Source: Tessaracoccus massiliensis
Lineage (GTDB): Bacteria; Actinomycetota; Actinomycetes; Propionibacteriales; Propionibacteriaceae
Assembly: GCF_000826065.2 (NCBI RefSeq)
Contig: NZ_LN623543.1
Location: 784,144-848,143, forward strand
Length of the DNA stretch: 64,000 bases
Direction: 5' to 3'
The notes under the pieces are model-generated. The model had not been told where the DNA came from. It ran no database searches and saw only the letters and a program-made list of their open reading frames with translations. This document shows positions 36,676 to 44,873 of the stretch, one piece after another (within the stretch, counting starts at the first letter, position 1; every line of letters begins with the position of its first letter). The position numbers were made by a program, and so were the translations under genes.

Positions 36676-39594
36676 TCACCCCTTCCAGAACACCTCGTCG
36701 ACGACGGCGGCTGCCCGGCGCAGCACCCTGCGGGTGTCCTCCACCAGCCGCGAGGCCTCCCCCGAGCGGTAGCCGAGGAGCAGCGAGATGGCCGCCAACT
36801 CGCGGGTGTCGGAGGGCAGTGAATCGCTGGCGCGTCCCCGCACGAGCATGATCGCGTCGCGCAGCAAACTCGCGTGACGCCAGGCCTCGGTGAGCCGGGT
36901 CGCCTGGCTCTCCGTGAGGATCTCCAGCTTGGCCAGCAGCGCGAGGGTCTCGAGCGTCGCGGTGGTGCGCAGCCCCGGATGTTCGTGGGCGTGCTGCAAC
37001 TGCAGGAGTTGGGCGCTCCACTCAACGTCCGAAAGCCCACCAGGCCCCAACTTGAGGTGCCGTTCGCGGGGCACGCCCCTGGGGATGCGTTCGGTCTCCA
37101 TCCTGGACTTCAGCTTGCGGATCTCGGCGACCTGGGGGCGCGTGAGCCCGCCCTCCGGATAGCGGAACCAGTCGACGCCGGTGAGCACCGCGTCGGCGAG
37201 GTCGCGCTCCCCCGCTCCGGGCCGGGCGCGCAGCAGCATCTGCGCCTCCCAGGTGGCGGCCCACTTCTCGTAGTAGGCGAGGTAGGACGACACGGTGCGC
37301 ACCTGCGGCCCGCCCTTGCCTTCGGGGCGCAGGCCGGTGTCGATGACCAGCGCAGGATCGGGGCCGGGCTTGCCGATGATGTCTGCAGCGCGGCGCACCA
37401 ACTCCGTCGCGCGGGCGAGGCCGTCTCCCTCCGTGCCGTCGGGCACCACGAACATGCAGTCGGCATCGGAGGAGTAGCTCAACTCGTAGCCACCCCACCG
37501 GCCCAGCGCGATCACGCCGACGGTCGGCGCATCGATCTCCCGCCGCGCAAGCTCCAGGCCCGCGTCGACAGTGGCGGAGGCCAGGTCGCTGAGCGCGCCC
37601 CCCACGGTGGCCAGGTCCGCATGCCCGAGCACGTCGCTGAGCGCGATCCGGCAGAGCTCGGCGCGGCGCAGCGCGCGCACGGAGGCGATCGACTGTTCAA
37701 GGTCGTCGTAGCGGCCCGCAGCCCTGCTCATCGCTCCGGTGAGCTCCTCGACGGAGCGGGGCCGCAGGTCGTCGGTGCTGGCCAGCATCCTGATGTGTTC
37801 GGGGGCGCGCTTGAGCAGGTCGACAACGTAGCGGCTCGACGACGCGACCCTGGCGAGGCGTTGGGCCATGTAACCCTCGTCGCGCAGCGCCCGCAGGTAC
37901 CACGACGAGGTGCCCAGCGCATCGGAGAGCTGCCGGAAGGCGAGGAGACCGAAATCCGGGTTGGGGCCGTCGGCGAACCATTGCAGCATGGCCGGCAGGA
38001 GTTGGCGTTGGATCTCGGTGCCCCGGTCGCGGCCCTTGGTGAGCGCGCGGATGTGGCCCAACGCGGATTGCGGGTCGGCGAAGCCGAGTGCGAGCATGCG
38101 CGTCTTGGCCGCCTCGGTGCTCAGCTGCAGTTCGTCGGTGCGGACCTGGGTCACGGCGTCGAGCAGGGGCGAGAAAAACAGTCGCTGCTGCAGTTGGCGC
38201 ACGCGGCGGGCCGAGTCACGCCACTGCTTCTCCAACTCCTCGGCGGTGAGGCCCATCGAGCGGGCAATCTGGCCCAGCGCCACCTCGTCGTCGGGCAGCA
38301 CGTGGGTGCGGCGGAGCCGGCGCAGCTGGATGCGGTGCTCGAGGACCCGTTGGAACCGGTAGGCGCGGCCGAGTTCCGCGCCGTCGGAGCGCCCGATGTA
38401 GCCGTTGCCCACCAGCGCCATCAGCGCCTCGAAGGTGCCGCGGAGCCTCAGCCGGTCGTCGGCGCGGCCATGCACCAATTGCAGGAGCTGGACGGAGAAC
38501 TCGGTGTCGCGGAGCCCGCCGGAGCCCAGCTTGACCTCCCGATCTGCCTGCTTGGCGGGGATCAGCGAGATGACGCGGTCACGCATGGCGCGGACCTCGG
38601 GCAGGAAGCCGGGCCGCTCCCCCGCCTGCCAGACCAGCGGCCAGACCATGTCCACGAACTCCTGGCCCAGTTCAAGGTCGCCCGCCGCGGGGCGCGCCTT
38701 GAGCATGGCCTGGAACTCCCAGTTCTTGGCCCATTTGGAGTAGTAGGCGCGGTAGCTGGCCAGCGTGCGCACCAGGGGACCGGCCTTGCCCTCCGGCCGG
38801 AGGGCGGCGTCGACCTGCCAGATGGAACCTTCAGCCGTGTGTGCGGAGCAGAGCCGCGCCTGAGCCGCGGCGAGCTTGCCCGCGATGGCGACGGCCTCGT
38901 CCGGGTCCGCCCCCTCAGCTGGCTCGGCCACGTAGATGACGTCGACGTCGGAGATGTAGTTGAGTTCCTCAGCCCCCGTTTTGCCCATGGCCAGGACGGC
39001 AAGCCGGACCTTCTCCCAGCCGGGCACCTCGGCGCGCGCGTAAGCCAGCGAGAGATCCAGCACCGTATCGGCGACGTGGGCGAGCTCGGCGGCGATCTCG
39101 TGGACGAGAGCGTCAGGCTGCGGCGAGGAGAGGTCGCGGGCCGCGATCTCGATCAGCGCAGCCCGGTTCGCCAACCGCAACGCGTCCGCGTCGCCTCGTG
39201 CCACCCCGCCGTCGAGGTGGATGCGGTTGGTGAAGAAGTCGCGCCAGCCCGCGGGGCCGCGGTGCCGGGGTTCGACGGCGAGGATCCTTGCCTCGGTCGG
39301 GTGCCGCACGATGGTCTGGGCGAGCACGCTGGAGCCGCCCAGCACGAGCAGGAGCCGGCGGAGCCAGGCCTCGTCTGCGGCGATCTCCCGGAACAACTCC
39401 GGGGAGGCGGCCTCGAGGCGCTCGAGGGAATCGAGGGCCAGGTCGCGGTCGGCAACGGGTTCGAACAGCGCGAGGTCGATGGGCGGCTCCTCCCCCAGCC
39501 GGGCGCTCCACCGCTCCCAGACCCGCGCTGCCTGACTCGCGGAGTCGAACCCTCTGCGCGCGAACTCGCCCATCGGCGACTGGTATCTGCCCAC
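36676..39594 (-). CDS. glnE: Bifunctional glutamine synthetase adenylyltransferase/deadenylyltransferase
   Basis: A 972-residue protein with the duplicated GlnE layout: an N-terminal nucleotidyltransferase domain with the metal motif ISDVDVIYV, a GlnD PII-uridylyltransferase-like helical domain, a central linker, and a C-terminal nucleotidyltransferase with GGYELSYSSDADCMFV and DTGLRPEGKGGP. It attaches and removes AMP on GlnA Tyr402 according to nitrogen status. The GTG start at 39594 has TAGGCT 6 nt upstream. It lies between the two glutamine synthetase genes, as in other actinobacteria. Confidence 0.97.
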   Translation of the reverse strand: MGRYQSPMGEFARRGFDSASQAARVWERWSARLGEEPPIDLALFEPVADRDLALDSLERLEAASPELFREIAADEAWLRRLLLVLGGSSVLAQTIVRHPTEARILAVEPRHRGPAGWRDFFTNRIHLDGGVARGDADALRLANRAALIEIAARDLSSPQPDALVHEIAAELAHVADTVLDLSLAYARAEVPGWEKVRLAVLAMGKTGAEELNYISDVDVIYVAEPAEGADPDEAVAIAGKLAAAQARLCSAHTAEGSIWQVDAALRPEGKAGPLVRTLASYRAYYSKWAKNWEFQAMLKARPAAGDLELGQEFVDMVWPLVWQAGERPGFLPEVRAMRDRVISLIPAKQADREVKLGSGGLRDTEFSVQLLQLVHGRADDRLRLRGTFEALMALVGNGYIGRSDGAELGRAYRFQRVLEHRIQLRRLRRTHVLPDDEVALGQIARSMGLTAEELEKQWRDSARRVRQLQQRLFFSPLLDAVTQVRTDELQLSTEAAKTRMLALGFADPQSALGHIRALTKGRDRGTEIQRQLLPAMLQWFADGPNPDFGLLAFRQLSDALGTSSWYLRALRDEGYMAQRLARVASSSRYVVDLLKRAPEHIRMLASTDDLRPRSVEELTGAMSRAAGRYDDLEQSIASVRALRRAELCRIALSDVLGHADLATVGGALSDLASATVDAGLELARREIDAPTVGVIALGRWGGYELSYSSDADCMFVVPDGTEGDGLARATELVRRAADIIGKPGPDPALVIDTGLRPEGKGGPQVRTVSSYLAYYEKWAATWEAQMLLRARPGAGERDLADAVLTGVDWFRYPEGGLTRPQVAEIRKLKSRMETERIPRGVPRERHLKLGPGGLSDVEWSAQLLQLQHAHEHPGLRTTATLETLALLAKLEILTESQATRLTEAWRHASLLRDAIMLVRGRASDSLPSDTRELAAISLLLGYRSGEASRLVEDTRRVLRRAAAVVDEVFWKG

Positions 39595-39600
39595 CCGCTC

Positions 39601-39610
39601 AGCCTAGGGT
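39601..39610. promoter_or_regulatory. Overlapping divergent -10 elements of glnE and the SCP gene
   Basis: TAGGCT on the minus strand (39606-39601) is 6 nt from the glnE GTG. TAGGGT on the plus strand (39605-39610) is 9 nt from the SCP ATG. The two hexamers share the central TA. Confidence 0.55.
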
Positions 39611-39619
39611 AAAGCCACC

Positions 39620-40048
39620 ATGTTCAAGCCCACACCGAAGGTCGTCGCCGCGCTGCGGGAGCGACTCGACGACGCAGGCCTGGCCGCGCTCGACGCCGAG
39701 CTGGCGCTGCGTCGGCCAGATCTCACTCGGCTGTTGCTGCGCGCGGCCACCGATCCGGCCCCGCTCAACCGCGACCTGCTGGCCGCCGTGAGCAGGGCGG
39801 GCTGTGCGCTGCTGGGCGAGCGCCATCCGGGCGCGAGCATCGAGCTGCGTGTGCCGCCCTTCGCCGCCGTGCAGATCGGGTTCGCGGCCGGGCCGCGACA
39901 CACCCGCGGGACGCCACCCAACGTGGTGGAGATGACGGCCGAGACCTTCGCGGCGCTGGCCACCGGCCGGCTCGCCTGGGACGAGGCGGACGTGCGGGCG
40001 TCCGGCGTCCACGCTGGTGAGGCCTCGCGCGCCTTCCCGCTCAACTGA
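39620..40048 (+). CDS. Bacterial sterol-carrier-like protein (SCP_3 family)
   Basis: A 142-residue protein with a helical N-terminal half and the signature VELRVPPFAAVQ-like stretch ELRVPPFAAVQIGF followed by PRHTRGTPPNVVEM, typical of the actinobacterial SCP2-fold family. The ligand and role are unknown; lipid or maleylpyruvate-isomerase-like folds are related. It is divergent from glnE with only 25 bp between the starts and convergent with glnA2. Confidence 0.85.
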   Translation: MFKPTPKVVAALRERLDDAGLAALDAELALRRPDLTRLLLRAATDPAPLNRDLLAAVSRAGCALLGERHPGASIELRVPPFAAVQIGFAAGPRHTRGTPPNVVEMTAETFAALATGRLAWDEADVRASGVHAGEASRAFPLN

Positions 40049-40056
40049 CCGTCGGC

Positions 40057-41382
40057 TCAGAGGGTGCCGAGGTGGCGCTCCAACTCCCAGGGCGTGACCT
40101 GCTGGCGGTACGCGGCGAACTCCTCGCGCTTGTTGCGCAGGAAGTACTCGTAGACGTGCTCGCCGAGGGTTTCGGCCACCAGTTCGCTCTCGTCCATGAT
40201 CCGGATCGCCTCGTCGAGGTTGCGGGGCAGCTCCCGGATCCCGATCGCTTTGCGCTCCCGATCCGTCAGGCGCCAGACCTCGTCCTCGGTCTCCTCCGGC
40301 AGTGGGTACTCGTTCTCGATGCCCTTCAGACCTGCGTTGAGCAGTACGGCGTAGGCCAGGTAGGGGTTGACCGCCGAGTCGATGGCGCGGTACTCGATGC
40401 GGGCCGAGGACATCTTGCCCGGCGTGAACTGCGGCACGCGCACCAGCGCGGAGCGGTTGGCCCTCCCCCAGCACGCGTACGACGGTGCCTCGGCGCCACC
40501 GATGAGCCGCTTATAGGAGTTGACCCACTGGTTGGTCACCGCGGTGATCTCCGGCGCGTGATGCAGCAGCCCGGCGATGAACTGTTTGGCGGTCTTGGAG
40601 AGGTTGTACTGATCCGCTGCGTCGTAGAAGACGTTGGTGTCACCCTCGAACAGCGACATGTGCGTGTGCATGCCGGAGCCGGGATGCTCGGAGAACGGCT
40701 TGGGCATGAACGTGGCCTGGATGTTCTGGCTGACCGCCACCTCGCGGACCACCACGCGGAAGGTCATGATGTTGTCGGCCATGGTCAGCGCATCGGCGTA
40801 GCGCAGGTCGATCTCGTGCTGGCCGGGGCCCGCCTCGTGGTGGCTGAACTCCACCGAGATGCCCATCTGCTCCAGGATCGTGATGACGTCGCGCCGGAAG
40901 TCGGTGCCGTCACCCAGCGTGGTGTGGTCGAAGTAGCCGCCCTGGTCCAACGGAACCGGTGGGTGGAGCGAGCTGAGCAGAAAGAACTCGATCTCCGGAT
41001 GGATGTAGAACGTGAAGCCCAGATTGGCGGCCTTCTCCAGCGCACGCTTCAGCACGAAGCGCGGATCCGCGAAGCTGGGGGAACCGTCGGGCAGCCGGAT
41101 GTCGCAGAACATGCGGGAGGTGGAGCGGCCCGCCTGCCGCCAGGGCAGCACCTGGTACGTCGACGGGTCCGGGTGGGCCACCATGTCCGACTCGAAGACA
41201 CGCGCGAAGCCCTCGATGGCGGAGCCGTCGAAGCCGACGCCCTCCGCGATGGCGCCCTCGACCTCCGCCGGGGCGATCGCCACAGATTTCAGCGACCCCA
41301 GCACGTCGGTGAACCACAGCCTGACGAACCGGATCCCGCGCTCCTCCATGGAACGCAGGACGAACTCCGTTTGCCTATCCAT
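40057..41382 (-). CDS. glnA2: Second class I glutamine synthetase (GlnA2 type)
   Basis: The ATG at 41382 begins MDRQTEFVLRSMEERGI; the longer frame is not homologous. The 441-residue GSI-alpha-like enzyme has FDGSAIEGFARV, HPEIEFFLL, KPFSEHPGSGMHTHMS and NRSALVRVP. The region of the adenylylation tyrosine reads EVWRLTDRERKAIG, without the LYxLP motif, so GlnE should not modify it. A GlnR-type box lies upstream. Orthologous to glnA2 of mycobacteria; related genes in Streptomyces include gamma-glutamyl-polyamine synthetases, a possible alternative. Confidence 0.93.
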   Translation of the reverse strand: MDRQTEFVLRSMEERGIRFVRLWFTDVLGSLKSVAIAPAEVEGAIAEGVGFDGSAIEGFARVFESDMVAHPDPSTYQVLPWRQAGRSTSRMFCDIRLPDGSPSFADPRFVLKRALEKAANLGFTFYIHPEIEFFLLSSLHPPVPLDQGGYFDHTTLGDGTDFRRDVITILEQMGISVEFSHHEAGPGQHEIDLRYADALTMADNIMTFRVVVREVAVSQNIQATFMPKPFSEHPGSGMHTHMSLFEGDTNVFYDAADQYNLSKTAKQFIAGLLHHAPEITAVTNQWVNSYKRLIGGAEAPSYACWGRANRSALVRVPQFTPGKMSSARIEYRAIDSAVNPYLAYAVLLNAGLKGIENEYPLPEETEDEVWRLTDRERKAIGIRELPRNLDEAIRIMDESELVAETLGEHVYEYFLRNKREEFAAYRQQVTPWELERHLGTL

Positions 41383-41403
41383 GCGGCAAGTCTGCCGCGC
41401 GGA

Positions 41404-41419
41404 TGTTACAGCCGCGTGA
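41404..41419 (-). promoter_or_regulatory. GlnR-type operator upstream of glnA2
   Basis: On the minus strand it reads GTCAC-GCGGCT-GTAAC, the 5-6-5 layout of the GlnR box, 22 nt before the glnA2 ATG. It matches the box before glnA in spacing and half-sites. Confidence 0.6.
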
Positions 41420-41454
41420 CATTCAGCGGATCTGGAACTGCTTCGGCCACGCTC

Positions 41455-41460
41455 TAAACT
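41455..41460 (+). promoter_or_regulatory. -10 element TAAACT of the DUF2510 gene
   Basis: TAAACT is 6 nt before the ATG at 41467, in the leaderless arrangement. Confidence 0.5.
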
Positions 41461-41466
41461 GTCCGC

Positions 41467-42324
41467 ATGGCTCAACCGGGTTGGTATCCAGATCCCTCGG
41501 CGCCCGAGGGGCGCCGGTACTGGGACGGTCAACGCTGGCTGGACCCGCAACCGGTCCGCAAGGGCATTTCGGGATGGGCGTGGCTGGCGATCGCGTTGAC
41601 CGTCGTGGCTGCGTTGGTGGCCGCGCTCCTCATCTTCCCGAACCAGGCCAACCCGTTCAGCTCGACGCCGGAGGACACCCGCACCAGCCGCCCCACCGGC
41701 GAGCAGTGGGATGAACTGCTCCCCTCGGACACGCCCACCCCCACCGAGATCGAGTCCCAGTTCGGCGACATCGTCGACTGCCCTGACAACGGCCAGTTCC
41801 CGCGCAGCGAACTGGTCGACGGCAGGCTGCACGGGGGTGGACTGAGCATCGCCGCCCCGCAGGGCGACAAGTGGGAGACCCGCCCGTCCTACATCGATTG
41901 GCTCTACGACAACAACTCGATGACCCGTGACATCGTCACCTCGGGTTTCAACGGCTGGGTCAGCAACGTCAACGTGGGCTACATCCTGGTCTCCGACGGC
42001 TTCTCCGCAGAGCCCAAGGCGGCGGCGGAGCAGTTCATCAGCTGCATGGCGTCGTCGGGCATGTTCGCCGGCTTCACGAAGCGCACCGTGGTGTGGAACG
42101 AGGCCTGGGAGGTCTCGGGCAGGCCCGCATGGCGGCTGACGTCCAAGGTCTACGTCAACGACTGGGAGCATGAGGGGATCGAGGGCGACATCGTCGACCT
42201 CATCTTGGTACCCACCGACGACCCGGACAAGATCGCGGTCTACGTCAGCTGCGTGACCATCGACCATCGGGAGAACATCCGCGAGGTGGAGCCGGTGCTC
42301 GATTCGCTCCGGTGGGAAGGCTGA
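41467..42324 (+). CDS. DUF2510 membrane-anchored protein
   Basis: A 285-residue protein. It starts with the DUF2510 motif [19 protein letters not shown] (residues 4-22), followed by one membrane helix (about 36-58) and an extracytoplasmic domain of about 220 residues that I do not recognise. That domain has three cysteines (IVDCPDN, FISCMAS, VSCVTI). DUF2510 is a short domain found on the cytoplasmic side of many actinobacterial envelope proteins. The 3' end lies 15 nt before the map start, so co-expression is possible despite map's own -10. Confidence 0.82.
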   Translation: MAQPGWYPDPSAPEGRRYWDGQRWLDPQPVRKGISGWAWLAIALTVVAALVAALLIFPNQANPFSSTPEDTRTSRPTGEQWDELLPSDTPTPTEIESQFGDIVDCPDNGQFPRSELVDGRLHGGGLSIAAPQGDKWETRPSYIDWLYDNNSMTRDIVTSGFNGWVSNVNVGYILVSDGFSAEPKAAAEQFISCMASSGMFAGFTKRTVVWNEAWEVSGRPAWRLTSKVYVNDWEHEGIEGDIVDLILVPTDDPDKIAVYVSCVTIDHRENIREVEPVLDSLRWEG

Positions 42325-42325
42325 C

Positions 42326-42331
42326 TAAACT
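42326..42331 (+). promoter_or_regulatory. -10 element TAAACT of the map gene
   Basis: TAAACT is 7 nt before the GTG at 42339; it supports this start over the longer open frame. Confidence 0.5.
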
Positions 42332-42338
42332 CGGGGGC

Positions 42339-43187
42339 GTGAACCCTGTTACCCCGCACACCATCACCCCGCTCCGTGACGTCCCCCGCAGCATCCAGCG
42401 GCCCGAGTACGTCGGCAAGAAGGCACCCAAGCGCTACACCGGCTCGGACGTGCAGAGCGACGAGGTGATCGCGAAGATGCGTGTCGCGGGCAGGATCGCG
42501 TCGCGGGCCATGCACGAGGCCGCCAAGGCCATCGCGCCGGGCGTGACCACCGATGAGCTGGACAGGGTGGCACACGAGTACATGCTCGACCACGGCGCCT
42601 ACCCGTCGTCGCTCGGCTACCGCGGGTTCCGCAAGTCGATCTGCACCTCCGTCAACGAGGTGGTCTGCCACGGCATCCCGGACCTGCGACCGCTCGAGGA
42701 CGGCGACCTGGTCAAGATCGACTGCACCGCCTTCAAGGACGGGGTGCACGGGGACAACTGCGCCACGTTCTTCTGCGGTGACGTCGACGAGGAGTCCCGC
42801 CTGCTCAGCGAACGCACTCTGGAGTCACTCAACCGCGCCATCAAGGCCGTCAAGCCAGGGCGTCCCATCTCCGTGATCGGCCGCGTCATCGAGGCCTACG
42901 CCAAGCGCTTCAACTACGGCGTGATCCGCGACTACACCGGCCACGGCGTGCACACCGCCTTCCACTCCGGCCTGGTGATCCTGCATTACGACGAGCCACG
43001 TATGGACACCGTGATGGTGCCCGGTATGACGTTCACGATCGAGCCCATGCTGACGCTCGGCGGCCACGCCACCGAGGTGTGGGACGACGACTGGACCGTG
43101 GTGACGAAGGACCGCTCCCGCGTGGCGCAGTTCGAGCACTCCCTCGTCGTGACCAACGACGGCGCGGAGATCCTCACCCTCCCCTGA
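42339..43187 (+). CDS. map: Type I methionine aminopeptidase
   Basis: The GTG at 42339 is chosen from the leaderless -10 and from the usual N-terminus of the long actinobacterial form. The 282-residue product carries the proline-rich extension ([17 protein letters not shown]) in front of the pita-bread fold. Metal ligands are visible in [15 protein letters not shown] (two Asp), GHGVHTAFH (His), FTIEPML (Glu) and QFEHSLVV (Glu). It removes the initiator methionine from nascent proteins. Confidence 0.95.
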   Translation: MNPVTPHTITPLRDVPRSIQRPEYVGKKAPKRYTGSDVQSDEVIAKMRVAGRIASRAMHEAAKAIAPGVTTDELDRVAHEYMLDHGAYPSSLGYRGFRKSICTSVNEVVCHGIPDLRPLEDGDLVKIDCTAFKDGVHGDNCATFFCGDVDEESRLLSERTLESLNRAIKAVKPGRPISVIGRVIEAYAKRFNYGVIRDYTGHGVHTAFHSGLVILHYDEPRMDTVMVPGMTFTIEPMLTLGGHATEVWDDDWTVVTKDRSRVAQFEHSLVVTNDGAEILTLP

Positions 43188-43196
43188 TCCGTCCTC

Positions 43197-43262
43197 ACCG
43201 CTCCGTGAACGTCGCGCCCGACGCGGCGATGAAGGGGCCGTGCATCTGACCTGACACCTTGG
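43197..43262 (-). repeat. Partial dispersed repeat (copy D)
   Basis: Read on the minus strand, GGTGTCAGGTCAGATGCACG, then GCCCCTTCATCGCC lines up with the right arm of copy A (GGTGACAGACC...GCTGCGGGGACCCTTCGTCG). Only one arm is recognisable and it is diverged. Confidence 0.5.
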
Positions 43263-43337
43263 TCACAAGCCTGTTGCCCACGCCAGCAGACTCCCTGCGA
43301 GAACAGCTCTGAATAGTGACGGCCGCCGCGTCCACGA

Positions 43338-43343
43338 TATGAT
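43338..43343 (+). promoter_or_regulatory. -10 element TATGAT of rnpB
   Basis: TATGAT ends 8 nt before the first paired base of the RNase P RNA at 43352, the expected spacing for transcription starting at the mature 5' end. Confidence 0.6.
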
Positions 43344-43351
43344 TGCCGCTT

Positions 43352-43718
43352 GGACGAGACGGCCAGATGATCGCGGCTGGCAACAGCTGAGGAAAGTCCG
43401 GGCTCCACAGAGCAGGGTGGTGGGTAACGCCCACCCGGGGTGACCCGCGGGACAGTGCCACAGAAAGCAGACCGCCCAGCAATGGGTAAGGGTGAAACGG
43501 TGGTGTAAGAGACCACCAGCGCACCGGGTGACCGGTGCGGCTAGGTAAACCCCACCTGGAGCAAGACCAAGAAGGCCGGCCTACGGGCCGGCTGCGGACA
43601 CCGTTCGAGCGCTGCTCGCGCGAGGTGTCCGGGTAGGTTGCATGAGCCCATCGGCAACGATGGGCCTCAGATAGATGATCATCCGTCGACAGAACCCGGC
43701 TTACCGGCCGTCTCGTCC
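43352..43718 (+). ncRNA. rnpB: RNase P RNA, bacterial class A
   Basis: The terminal helix P1 is GGACGAGACGGCC (43352-43364) with GGCCGTCTCGTCC (43706-43718). The universally conserved core is intact: the block GAGGAAAGTCCGGGCTCC near 43391 and its P4 partner ACAGAACCCGGCTTAC near the 3' end, with AGGGTGAAACGGTGG and GGTAAACCCCACC between. The length of about 367 nt suits an actinobacterial type A RNA. It is the catalytic subunit that trims tRNA 5' leaders. Confidence 0.97.
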
Positions 43719-43735
43719 CCCACCTTTCTCGCAAA

Positions 43736-43771
43736 GGCCCCTGTCAGCGACATAACCCGCTGCCAGGGGCC
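43736..43771 (+). terminator. Hairpin after rnpB
   Basis: GGCCCCTG-t-CAGCG pairs with CGCTG-c-CAGGGGCC (13 bp with a mismatch), followed by ATTT; it begins 18 nt after the RNase P RNA. Confidence 0.7.
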
Positions 43772-43786
43772 ATTTCCCGGTGATAT

Positions 43787-43816
43787 CCGATGCTGTCCGA
43801 TGATGCCCGATGCTCT
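43787..43816 (+). repeat. Three 10-bp tandem repeats (CCGATGnnnn)
   Basis: CCGATG starts at 43787, 43797 and 43807, an exact 10-bp period, immediately before the 11-bp array. Confidence 0.6.
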
Positions 43817-43826
43817 CATTTCGGAG

Positions 43827-43932
43827 CGTCCCACCAGCGTCCCTACGACGTCCAGGCCGCGCGTCAGCGTCCAGCCACCGTCCCGTCAGCGTCCCGCCGA
43901 CGTCCCAGTAGCGTCCAGAAGGTCCACCGCCG
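43827..43932 (+). repeat. Tandem array of 11-bp repeats (CGTCCm-N5)
   Basis: Units CGTCC(C/A) start at 43827, 43838, 43849, then after one 19-bp step at 43868, 43879, 43890, 43901 and 43912, with a degenerate last unit at 43922. The first six bases are conserved and the next five vary. The array lies between rnpB and a broken HNH gene; no coding frame explains the 11-bp period. Confidence 0.8.
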
Positions 43933-43965
43933 ACGACGTCGCCACCGCCTCCATCCGATGGTGAG

Positions 43966-44849
43966 GTGAAGCTAGCGCGCTCCATGAGCACCCACGAAGC
44001 GCCGATGAAGGCGGCTCTGGACGGGGAGATCACCACGCGGCAGGCCGCGGCCATCGCCAAGGGCATTGCCAGCCTGCCGGAATTGCCCGATGACGTCACG
44101 GAGAAGGTTGCCGAGGCCTTTGTGACCACGGCCAGAGGCGTGTCGGCTAGGAAACTCGCAGCACTGGCGCCGAAGGTCCTTGAAGAGGTCGCCCCAGAGC
44201 TGGCGCTGAGCAATGAGACGCTCGAAGAGCGGGCCGCCCGCCAGCGGGCGAAGGCTGTAGAACGCCGAAGCTTCCTGCCCAAGGTAGAGAAAAACGGGAC
44301 CCCGGTGCAGCGCAGCGCAGATGCCTTCCTGGCCTTGTTCCATCAAGCCATCAACGCCACAGGTAGCTCACGCCGCGGTTCCGCGGCGCAGATCCGAGTC
44401 ACCATCGCGCTGTCGGATCTCCTCGAACGTTCAGGGGCCGGCGGCATTCTGGAGTCCGGTACGGAACTGACTGCTGGGGAGTGGCGTCGGCTCGCTGCGG
44501 AGGCAGAAATCATCCCCTTCGTGCTCGGCGGGGAGTCTCAGATTCTGGATCAGGGCCGCGCCCGCCGTCTGGTGACACCAGAGCAGCGTCAAGCCCTGGA
44601 CCTGCGTGACGGAGGATGCATCTCCCCGTCGTGCGCGAAACCCCCTGAAGAATGCGAGGCGCACCACATCGACCCGTGGGCCCAGCTCGGGCAGTCCAAT
44701 CTGGAAAACACCTCGCCCTGTTCTGCAAGCAGCACCACAACATCGTCGAACCGGATCGAATAGGCCGCCGCGACCAGTGGCGCGTCGAGTTCAATCCGGC
44801 CGCTGGCAGACCCGAGGTCATCCCATCCAGGAGGCTCACCGCATCCTGA
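43966..44849 (+). pseudogene. 13E12/DUF222-HNH endonuclease remnant
   Basis: The frame 43966-44763 encodes the middle and end of a DUF222 (13E12 repeat) protein with the HNH start RDGGCISPSC ... CEAHHIDPW. After LEN near 44710 the frame slips by one base: the expected continuation LALFCKQHHNIVEPDRIG is found in another frame up to 44849. The N-terminal 100 or more residues of normal family members are also missing. Both ends are thus broken and the gene is very probably dead. These genes are multicopy in actinobacteria and often associated with mobile DNA. Confidence 0.85.
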
Positions 44850-44873
44850 GCCGGCGCAGGATCCGTCGACCGG

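Noticed and set aside
36874-39612. A 912-codon open frame on the plus strand opposite glnE
   Set aside because: Long antisense frames are typical at this GC content. The translation is His/Gly/Arg-rich low-complexity text with no domain, and glnE on the other strand is full length and motif-complete.
43827-43932. Possible CRISPR array in the 11-bp repeats
   Set aside because: The period of 11 bp has no room for spacers, the repeat unit is six bases, and no cas gene is in the window.
43701-44282. A 193-codon minus-strand frame across the repeat array and HNH remnant
   Set aside because: It is made largely of Ser/Ala/Arg text and translated repeats; the opposite strand has clear DUF222 homology.
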